From: Actinomycetes bacterium
GTDB taxonomy: Bacteria > Actinomycetota > Acidimicrobiia > Acidimicrobiales > RAAP-2
Direction of reading: 5' to 3'
Assembly: GCA_021805305.1 (NCBI GenBank)
Contig: JAJZFO010000223.1
Span: 1 to 6,284 of the forward strand
DNA: 6,284 bases
Made by a program: the position numbers and the translations under genes. The notes under the pieces were generated by a model. That model was not told where the DNA came from. It ran no database searches and was given only the letters and a program-made list of their open reading frames with translations. Below, one piece after another: positions 1 through 6,284 of this stretch (position 1 is its first letter; every line of letters begins with the position of its first letter).

Positions 1-494
1 GGGGCGCCGGTCACCACGACCCCCGCGCCGTCGGCGCCCAGGGCGAGGCAACGGACGCTGGCGAATCGGGCCAGGGCGCGGTGGGTGGCGCTGGGCGTGG
101 CGTCGAGGTCCACCAGGACGAGGGGCCGGCGCCACAGCACCGCCGCACTCGCCACGGCCGCCGCGGCGTACCCGCCCACCGAGACCACCACCCGGGGTCG
201 CCAGCGGCCCACCTCCACGAGGGCGCGCGCGAGGGCCCCCGCCAGGGCCACGAGAGCGCCGGCGTTGTCGCGCCACGCGCGCGCCGACAGAGAACGACGG
301 ATGCCCCGACCGGGGAGCAGCGTGAGCGCGATGGGTCCGCCCCCGAGCAACGCCTCCTCTTGACCGCGGCGCGAGCCCACGTAACGGATGTCGCGCGGCG
401 CGACCCCCGCCGACACCAGGGCGTCGGCGATGGCCTGCATGGGAAAGATGTGACCCCCGGTCCCACCCCCGGTGAGAACCACGGGGCCGGTCAC
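1..494 (-). CDS. murG: MurG, UDP-GlcNAc:lipid I GlcNAc transferase (N-terminal part, cut by window edge)
   Basis: MurG transfers GlcNAc from UDP-GlcNAc to lipid I, giving lipid II, at the inner face of the membrane. The window holds 164 codons of a protein that is usually about 350-380 residues: most of the N-terminal acceptor-binding Rossmann domain. Visible are the glycine-rich loop GGGTGGH (residues 9-15) followed by IFP, the GRGIRR segment (62-67) and the second glycine loop SVGGYA (105-110). The usual HEQN-type motif after it is replaced by PLVLVDLDATPSATHR (124-139), and the later GNPVR-type motif begins TGAP, so this copy diverges in the acceptor site. The start is taken as GTG at 494-492, which overlaps the ftsW stop as GTGA (4 nt). 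A second in-frame GTG four codons on (482) also lies before the glycine loop. No Shine-Dalgarno is seen upstream, so translation probably depends on coupling to ftsW. The family call is firm; the C-terminal nucleotide-binding half is outside the window. Confidence 0.95.
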   Translation of the reverse strand, partial: MTGPVVLTGGGTGGHIFPMQAIADALVSAGVAPRDIRYVGSRRGQEEALLGGGPIALTLLPGRGIRRSLSARAWRDNAGALVALAGALARALVEVGRWRPRVVVSVGGYAAAAVASAAVLWRRPLVLVDLDATPSATHRALARFASVRCLALGADGAGVVVTGA

Positions 495-1726
495 GATCGC
501 GGCGAGCGCAGGGGGCGGCGAGGCGCCGGGTGCGGGCGGAACGAACGCGACGGCGAGGCCAACGCGAGGAAACCGGGCTGCGTCGCGGCGATGTCGAGAT
601 GCGTCGAACGACTGCGGTCGTGCGCCACGTTGTAGAGGAGCCCCACCGCGGCCAGTTCGGTGATGAGCGCGGTACCGCCGTAGGAGAAGAAGGGTAGGGG
701 AATGCCGGTCACCGCCCAAAAGCCTACGACCGACGCGATGTTGATCACGGCTTCGAGGATGATCCAGGCCGTGATCCCCACCACCAGGAGGCGATACGCC
801 TCATTGGTGCACTGGCGCGCGATGCGCGTGGCCACCATCAAGAAACCGACGAAGAGCGCGATGACGCTGAGCGTCCCGACCAGGCCGAGCTCTTCACCGA
901 TGATGGTGAAGATGAAGTCGGTGTGGGGATTGGGCAGGAGGCCCCACTTCTCGCGGCTGTGGTCCAGCCCCAGTCCCGTCAGGCCCCCCGCCCCGAGGCC
1001 GATGCGCGACTGCAGCAACTGGTAGCCGCTGGTGGACAGGTTCGCGTTGGGGTGCAGGAACGAGATGAGGCGACGCACGGAGTAGGGCTCGAGCATCGCG
1101 TACACCGCCATGACCGGCACGCCCAGGAGCACGGTGGCCCCGAGGACCTGTCGCGGCAGACCCGCGACGAAGAGCACCGTCAGAGCGATGGCGACGATGA
1201 CGGTGTCGGTACCCACGTCGTGCTCGAGCAGGATGAGACCGACCCCCAACAACAGGGGTGACAGCCACAGCGCCAGGTGTTGCCAGTTGCCGATGCGCTG
1301 GTGGTGGTGTTGGACCACCCAGACGACGTAGAGGACCACGAAGAGCTTGAAGAACTCCGAGGGCTGGATCTGTATGAAGGGGGTCGGCAGCCAGCGCTTG
1401 CCCCCGTTCACGGTGATCCCCACCGCCTCCACCGCCATCAACAAGGTGAGCCCGACGGCCACCAGGGCCGGGGCGAGTCCCGTCACCCAGGCCAAACGCA
1501 CCCTCGCGGCGAGCCAGAAGACGACCGCGCCGATGGCCAGGTACATCACGTCGCGGATGGCCAGGGCGAACGAGGTGCCCCCATTGAGAGCCGACTGGGC
1601 GTCGCTGGCCGAACCCACCATCACCGTGCCGTAGCCCACCATCAACGCCGTGATGAGCAGCAGCGACGTCGCGGCGCGGTCGCCGCGAGGGAAGGGCTGC
1701 AGGACGCGCTCGAGTACGCGGGCCAC
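491..1726 (-). CDS. ftsW: FtsW, SEDS-family septal peptidoglycan glycosyltransferase
   Basis: A polytopic membrane protein of 411 residues, a usual core length for FtsW. SEDS proteins polymerise lipid II into glycan strands; FtsW does so at the division septum with its partner transpeptidase FtsI. SEDS signatures seen in order: NGGKRWL (107-113), QPSEFFKL (121-128), an acidic DVGT (170-173), GYQLLQSRIGLGAGG (234-248), LPNPHTDFIF (264-273), IGEELG (276-281) and TGIPLPFFSYGG (340-351). The Asp of HTDFIF (D270) corresponds to the residue established as essential in SEDS polymerases. About ten hydrophobic segments can be picked out. RodA is the alternative, but the dcw position between mraY and murG favours FtsW. 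After the last membrane segment there is a basic Ser/Pro/Arg-rich tail (about 370-411), predicted cytoplasmic. The start is GTG at 1726, 3 nt after the mraY stop, with a ribosome-binding site inside the end of mraY. The gene directly upstream is normally murD, which is absent here. Confidence 0.95.
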   Translation of the reverse strand: MARVLERVLQPFPRGDRAATSLLLITALMVGYGTVMVGSASDAQSALNGGTSFALAIRDVMYLAIGAVVFWLAARVRLAWVTGLAPALVAVGLTLLMAVEAVGITVNGGKRWLPTPFIQIQPSEFFKLFVVLYVVWVVQHHHQRIGNWQHLALWLSPLLLGVGLILLEHDVGTDTVIVAIALTVLFVAGLPRQVLGATVLLGVPVMAVYAMLEPYSVRRLISFLHPNANLSTSGYQLLQSRIGLGAGGLTGLGLDHSREKWGLLPNPHTDFIFTIIGEELGLVGTLSVIALFVGFLMVATRIARQCTNEAYRLLVVGITAWIILEAVINIASVVGFWAVTGIPLPFFSYGGTALITELAAVGLLYNVAHDRSRSTHLDIAATQPGFLALASPSRSFRPHPAPRRPLRSPRS

Positions 1727-1729
1727 GGT

Positions 1730-2763
<1,034 letters not shown>

Positions 2764-2764
<1 letters not shown>

Positions 2765-4167
2765 TACTGCTCCCTCACCAGCTCGCGCACGACCGCGCGG
2801 TCGTCGAAGGCGACCACGCGCTCGGCGAACGTCTGGGTGGTCTCGTGGCCCTTGCCGGCCACCACCACCACGTCACCCGCACGAGCGTCCGCCAACGCTC
2901 GTGCGATGGCCGTGCGCCGGTCAACTTCGCGAACGACGTTCGCGGCGCCGGCGGCGCCGGCGACGATGGCATCAATAATGGCATCTGGCGCCTCGTGACG
3001 TGGATTATCCGAGGTCACAATGGTCACGTCGGAGAGTTCGCTCGCCACGCGGCCCATCACCGGTCGTTTCGCGGTGTCGCGATCGCCCCCGCAGCCGAAC
3101 ACCGTGAGCACGCGACTGGCACCCAGGTCCCGCACCGAGCGCAACAGCCGCGCCAGCCCCTCGGGAGTGTGGGCGTAGTCGACGACCACCGAGAAGGCAC
3201 CGTGGTGGACGACCTCGAATCGCCCCGGCACCGGTGCCACGTCGGCCATGGCCGCCGCGACCGCGGCGTCGTCGGCGCCGAGTTCGCCCACCAGGGTCAT
3301 GGCCACCAGTGCGTTGTCGATGTTGTAGTCACCGATGAGCGAGGTATTGACCAGGTGGCCGCGCCAGAAGAAGATGGTGCCGCCCATCGTGGCGACGACG
3401 TCGCGCGCGTGCGCGCGAGAGACGGGCGTCACCGACAACGGCGTCGTGGCGGCCAGGCGCGCGCCGTAGGGATCGTCGACCCAGATCACCGCCCGCGACG
3501 AGTAGTCGGGGGTGAACAATCGAGCCTTGGCGTCGAAGTACGCCTCCAGGGTCCGGTGGTAGTCCAGGTGGTCGTGACTCAGGTTGGTGAACGCGACGAC
3601 CGCGAAGCGTGTTCCCTCCACGCGGTGCTGGTCGAGCGCGTGACTCGACACCTCGATGGCCACCACCGACGTCGCCCGCCGGTCGTCGAATTCCTGTCGC
3701 ACCTGCGCCAGGGTCCGGTAGAGCTCGGGGGCGGCGGGCGTCGTGCGCTCGTTGGTGAGAGTTCCAATAGTGGCGCCGTTCCAGCCGATCGCGCGCGCGA
3801 GTTCACCCACCAGGGTCGTGACGGTGGTCTTGCCATTGGTGCCGGTGACCCCCACCAGTTCGAGCCCCGTCTCGGGGTGGTGACTCAACGTCGCGGCGGC
3901 GTGGGTCAGCGCGCGATAGATGCGCGATTCGGGAATGACCATCACCGGAACGGGCGCCTTGACCTCGTGGGGCGCCACCACCGCCACCGCCCCGAGGTCG
4001 GCGGCGTGCGCCGCGAACCGGGCCCCGTCAGTCGTCGAACCGGCGAGGGCGAAGAAGAGGGTGGGGAACTCGCAGCGCCGCGAATCGATTTCGACGTGTT
4101 CCACCTCGACGCTGGCGGTGTAGACGTCGAGTGATTCGTCGTCGAAGACGTCGCCCAGTTGCATCAC
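2764..4167 (-). CDS. murE: MurE, UDP-MurNAc-L-Ala-D-Glu:meso-diaminopimelate ligase
   Basis: A cytoplasmic ATP-dependent Mur ligase that adds the third stem residue to UDP-MurNAc-L-Ala-D-Glu. The 467 residues hold all three domains. The N-terminal UDP-binding domain has IDSRRCEFPTLFFALAG (27-43). The central ATPase domain has the P-loop VTGTNGKTT (107-115), the substrate motif RTTPAAPEL (141-149), EVSSHAL (172-178), NLSHDHLDYH (195-204) and the lysine of AYFDAKARLF (K214), the position carbamylated in this family. The C-terminal domain has PGRFEVV, DYAHTPEGL (330-338), GCGGDRD (358-364) and GKGHE (438-442). DNPR at 387-390 is the established meso-DAP specificity motif, as opposed to the lysine type. 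At 467 residues it is slightly shorter than most homologues (about 490-535). The start is either GTG at 4167 (GTGA overlap with ftsI) or the adjacent ATG at 4164 (TGATG overlap); numbering here is from the GTG. No Shine-Dalgarno is visible, suggesting coupling to ftsI. It is a single ligase and not a MurE-MurF fusion. Confidence 0.97.
2770..2776 (-). promoter_or_regulatory. Ribosome-binding site of mraY
   Basis: The purine-rich GAGGGAG lies in the last codons of murE, 5 nt before the GTG at 2764. It favours that start over the ATG at codon 5. Confidence 0.6.
2878..2905. repeat. Perfect 11-bp inverted repeat (hairpin) inside murE
   Basis: Arms CGCACGAGCGT (2878-2888) and ACGCTCGTGCG (2895-2905) are exact reverse complements separated by 6 nt, CCGCCA on the plus strand. 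In the murE message this encodes ARALADARA (about residues 422-430). There is no U-tract after it, so it is not an intrinsic terminator. It could be an mRNA structure near the murE 3' end or a coincidence of a palindromic Ala/Arg-rich peptide. Confidence 0.6.
2928..2959. repeat. Short hairpin plus 9-bp tandem repeat in murE
   Basis: CGCGAAC (2928-2934) and GTTCGCG (2938-2944) form a 7-bp inverted repeat with a 3-nt loop. Overlapping its right edge, GCGGCGCCG occurs twice in tandem (2942-2950 and 2951-2959) and encodes the Ala/Gly stretch around residues 403-409. It lies 22 nt from the 11-bp hairpin, making a locally structured block. Most likely it reflects low-complexity, G+C-rich coding. 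Confidence 0.45.
3401..3418. repeat. Alternating CG palindrome in murE (Z-DNA-prone tract)
   Basis: TCGCGCGC and GCGCGCGA flank a central GT. Within it, 16 consecutive bases (3402-3417) strictly alternate pyrimidine-purine: CG repeats with one TG. It encodes SRAHARD around residues 250-256 of MurE. The pattern is visible directly; a structural role is only possible, not shown. Confidence 0.5.
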
Positions 4168-6008
4168 GTCACGTCCGAGGAGATACTGGCACCGGCGCCG
4201 GTCATGGGCTTGACGATCGTACCGGTGGACGGGATGCCGTAATGGCGAAGGGCGTAGCTCATCACCTGTTGGAAGACCGGGGCCGCGGCCGAGCCACCGA
4301 AGATGGTGGTTTCGGGGCGTTCAATGACCACGATCATCGACAACACCGGATTATTGGCCGGGGCGTAGCCCACGAAACTGGCGTTGTACTGACCGACCAG
4401 GAGCTTGTCCTTACCCGGGTAGGGGATACTCGCGGTACCCGTCTTGCCCGCGACGCGATAGCCCGGGATGATGGCGTTCGTGCCGGTGCCGGCGAGGACC
4501 ACCTCTTCGAGCATGCTGTTCATGGTGGCGGCCACCGCGGGGCTGAGTGCCTCGCGCGTGACGTTGGGTGCCACCGCCTTGGTGACGCCGTTCGGTTCGA
4601 CGTAGCCGCGCACCAGTCGTGGTTCCACGAAGACGCCACCGTTGGCGATCGTGTTGAAGGCGTCGAGGACCTGAATGGGGGGAATGGCGTCGACCTGCCC
4701 GATCGGCAGGGCCGCCTGGTCACTGGCGTACCACTTGGAGGCGTCGACCAGCAGTCCCGCCGTCTCTCCGGGGAAGTTGACGGAGGTCAGTTGGCCGAAG
4801 CCGAGGCGTTGCACCTGGGCCAGAAGTCCGTTCTCCCCCACGCGAGCGCCAATCTCGTAGGTACCAATATTGGACGACTGGGCCAGGACCTGCGTGGCGC
4901 TCAGCCGTTCGGTACCGTGGTTCTCCGCGTCGTGGAACGTACGGCCGCCGACGATGATGGAGTTGGGAATCGTGAAGACCGTCGACGGCGTGATCAAGCC
5001 CGCGCTCAACGCCGCCGAGAACGTGACGACCTTGAAGACCGAGCCGGGTTCGTACGCCTGCGTGAACCCCAGATTGTTGATGGTCTGTTGAATCCCGGGC
5101 ACACCGATCGAGGTGCCCCACGCGGGAATCGGGCCGAGGACCCCCGCGGGTGTGGCGGTGTTCACCAACGACGCATCCGCCAGGATCTCACCCGTCTTGA
5201 CGTCCATGACGAGCGCGACCCCGGTGAGTCCACCGTCGGCGCGCAGTTGGGTGGCCAGGGCGCGCTCGGTCACGAATTGCAGCGGGGCGTCGATGGTGAG
5301 TTCCAGACCGACGCCGGGCTGGGCGGGCTTGATCACGCGACTGTAGGTACTCGGCAGGGCGACGCCCGAGGTGGAGACGAATTCTCGCGTCACCCCGGTG
5401 AGACCGGCCAGGCTGGATTGGTACTGGTACTCCAGACCGGTCGATCCGGCGCCGCTCGCGTTCGTGCGCCCGAGCAGGGACTCGGCGAGGGTGCCGTTGG
5501 GGTAGGACCGACTCGACGCGTCTTGCACGACGATGCCGGGGAAATTGCCGTTGGCGATCAATCGACCGTCGGTCAGGTCGAGTTGACCGTTCAAGATTAC
5601 GTAGCCGCTACCCGGACCGCGCTTGGACAACAGTTTGGTGAGTGGACCCACCGGGACCTTCACCAGTCCACTCAGGGCCTGCGCCTCCAGGGCCGGCGCA
5701 GCAATCTGCATATCGTCGGCGATTACCAGCGACGTCGGCTCCGATATCGCCAGGACCTGCCCGTTACGGTCGTAGATGCCCGCGCGCAGCGCGTTGGTCG
5801 TCAGGTCGTGACGGACCTGATCCACCGACAATTGGGCGTAGTAGGGGTGATTCACCACCTGGAGGGCGACGAGGCGCAGACTCAGCGCGGCGAAGAGGAC
5901 GATGAAGATACCCCGGACCAGTTGAAGTCGCCGAGGGGAGAAGGAAGACCTCGCGGTGCGCTGGTGAAGTTGACCGCGATAGTGCGTCGGGGACGAGTGC
6001 GCGCTCAC
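4164..6008 (-). CDS. ftsI: FtsI (PBP3-type), class B penicillin-binding protein, septal transpeptidase
   Basis: A 614-residue bitopic cell-wall transpeptidase that cross-links the stem peptides of new septal peptidoglycan and works with the SEDS polymerase FtsW, encoded downstream. Layout: a short basic cytoplasmic N-terminus (1-29), one membrane segment (about 30-52), a pedestal/dimerisation domain opening with AGIYDRNGQVLA (76-87) and containing the TGLEYQYQSSL segment (190-200), then the transpeptidase domain (about 263-590). All three active-site motifs are present: EPGSVFK (320-326; nucleophile S323, K326), SSN (378-380) and KTGTA (522-526). No PASTA repeats follow; a Thr/Gly/Ser-rich tail (about 594-614) ends the protein. 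The start is GTG at 6008, overlapping the ftsL stop as GTGA, with an AAGGA site 7 nt upstream. Position between ftsL and murE is the classical dcw place for ftsI. A sporulation-type SpoVD homologue would share the fold, but nothing here suggests sporulation. Confidence 0.96.
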   Translation of the reverse strand: MSAHSSPTHYRGQLHQRTARSSFSPRRLQLVRGIFIVLFAALSLRLVALQVVNHPYYAQLSVDQVRHDLTTNALRAGIYDRNGQVLAISEPTSLVIADDMQIAAPALEAQALSGLVKVPVGPLTKLLSKRGPGSGYVILNGQLDLTDGRLIANGNFPGIVVQDASSRSYPNGTLAESLLGRTNASGAGSTGLEYQYQSSLAGLTGVTREFVSTSGVALPSTYSRVIKPAQPGVGLELTIDAPLQFVTERALATQLRADGGLTGVALVMDVKTGEILADASLVNTATPAGVLGPIPAWGTSIGVPGIQQTINNLGFTQAYEPGSVFKVVTFSAALSAGLITPSTVFTIPNSIIVGGRTFHDAENHGTERLSATQVLAQSSNIGTYEIGARVGENGLLAQVQRLGFGQLTSVNFPGETAGLLVDASKWYASDQAALPIGQVDAIPPIQVLDAFNTIANGGVFVEPRLVRGYVEPNGVTKAVAPNVTREALSPAVAATMNSMLEEVVLAGTGTNAIIPGYRVAGKTGTASIPYPGKDKLLVGQYNASFVGYAPANNPVLSMIVVIERPETTIFGGSAAAPVFQQVMSYALRHYGIPSTGTIVKPMTGAGASISSDVT

Positions 6009-6284
6009 CGCTGCGTCCTTGATGTGACCGGCGCGTAACCGACAAACTTCGGCAGGGGCAGGATCGCATCAAGCGACGTGGTGGGGACCTGGGTCACCGA
6101 AGTGGGGTTCACGAGGTGCAGTGTGGTGGCCTGAGAGACCACCACACTCGGGGTGGAGAGGTTGGTGAAAGTACCGACCTGGGTCGCGTAGGTCGACTGC
6201 GCCTGCAGGACCTCGCTCTGGAGTCGGTGGAGTTCGACTTGTCGATTGGTCTCGAGCATGGAGCCACAGAGCGACAGCAGCACC
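6005..6284 (-). CDS. ftsL: FtsL-like septum protein (5' end outside window)
   Basis: About 93 C-terminal codons of a gene that runs off the right edge. The visible protein begins with the end of a hydrophobic stretch (LLSLCGSML), consistent with the end of a membrane anchor, followed by a heptad-like segment (NRQVELHRLQSEVLQAQSTY) typical of the periplasmic coiled coil of FtsL/DivIC-type proteins. A short segment with the pattern L-x-x-P...A...L-x-x-V-x-P-x-x-V-x-x-V follows, as in FtsL homologues, and then a Pro/Thr-rich end. FtsL bridges to FtsB/DivIC and FtsQ and stimulates FtsW-FtsI. FtsL proteins are poorly conserved, so the call rests mostly on size, architecture and position directly before ftsI. 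A GTG lies at 6283-6281, but it falls inside the hydrophobic segment and is probably an internal valine. The stop overlaps the ftsI start by 4 nt. The coding sequence contains a perfect 10-bp inverted repeat (6120-6148). Confidence 0.7.
   Translation of the reverse strand, partial: VLLSLCGSMLETNRQVELHRLQSEVLQAQSTYATQVGTFTNLSTPSVVVSQATTLHLVNPTSVTQVPTTSLDAILPLPKFVGYAPVTSRTQR
6016..6020 (-). promoter_or_regulatory. Ribosome-binding site of ftsI
   Basis: The coding strand reads AAGGA, then a 7-nt spacer, then the GTG at 6008. It lies inside the last codons of the ftsL-like gene and supports the GTG start that makes the GTGA overlap. Confidence 0.65.
6120..6148. repeat. Perfect 10-bp inverted repeat inside ftsL
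   Basis: AGTGTGGTGG (6120-6129) and CCACCACACT (6139-6148) are exact reverse complements around a 9-nt loop. It encodes the SVVVSQATTL part of the FtsL-like protein. No U-run follows in the transcript direction, so it is not a standard terminator. It may be an mRNA hairpin about 110 nt before the ftsI start, or chance from VVV and TT codons. Confidence 0.55.

Noticed and set aside
439..470. G-rich coding strand at the start of murG considered as a possible G-quadruplex
   Set aside because: Only three close G-tracts are present and they are the codons of the GGGTGGH motif, so the protein constraint explains them.
2878..2905. The murE hairpin as an intrinsic terminator
   Set aside because: No U-tract follows in the direction of transcription, and the murE frame continues through it into mraY.
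2845..4134. A long open frame (429 codons) on the plus strand opposite murE
   Set aside because: Antisense shadow of murE with biased composition (His/Arg/Gly/Val) and no family signature.
4193..4204. 12-bp palindrome ACCGGCGCCGGT near the end of ftsI, considered as an operator
   Set aside because: It lies inside the codons of the Thr/Gly/Ala tail of FtsI, has no associated promoter-like sequence, and such G+C palindromes are common in this composition.
4131..6038. A long open frame (635 codons) on the plus strand opposite ftsI
   Set aside because: It mirrors ftsI almost exactly, has an Arg/His/Asp/Gly-rich composition without any recognisable motif, and is expected in G+C-rich DNA where antisense frames stay open. 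FtsI has all its catalytic motifs on the other strand.

Overview
The window is a stretch of a dcw (division and cell wall) cluster, transcribed entirely on the minus strand. The DNA is G+C-rich (about two thirds by eye), and GTG start codons predominate. MurE carries the DNPR signature of meso-diaminopimelate ligases. MraY, FtsW and FtsI resemble the actinobacterial forms. Together these suggest an actinomycete-type bacterium (Actinomycetota), possibly of the Acidimicrobiia or a related deep lineage. That placement is an inference from protein character, not from a database search.

In transcription order (high to low coordinates) the layout is: the 3' part of an ftsL-like gene (from the right edge to 6005), ftsI (6008-4164), murE (4167-2764), mraY (2764-1730), ftsW (1726-491) and the first 164 codons of murG (494 to the left edge). 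Practically every base is coding. The only intergenic DNA is 3 nt between mraY and ftsW; the other four junctions overlap by 1 or 4 nt. No internal promoter or terminator is apparent, so this looks like one polycistronic, translationally coupled unit. Its promoter and ends lie outside the window.

The genes supply two linked processes. MurE adds meso-DAP to the cytoplasmic UDP-MurNAc-dipeptide. MraY loads the finished UDP-MurNAc-pentapeptide onto undecaprenyl phosphate to give lipid I, and MurG adds GlcNAc to give lipid II. FtsW (SEDS glycosyltransferase) and FtsI (class B transpeptidase) polymerise and cross-link lipid II at the septum, with the FtsL-like bitopic protein as their likely regulator.

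No novel system is visible. The most notable points are: (1) murF and murD are both missing from their usual places (murE-murF-mraY-murD-ftsW), with clean, tightly coupled junctions; (2) MurG lacks the usual HEQN acceptor-site motif; (3) some local DNA features sit inside coding sequence, namely a perfect 11-bp hairpin with a neighbouring structured cluster in murE, a 10-bp hairpin in ftsL, a 16-bp alternating pyrimidine-purine tract in murE, and a G8 run in mraY. There is no gene-free stretch longer than 3 nt.
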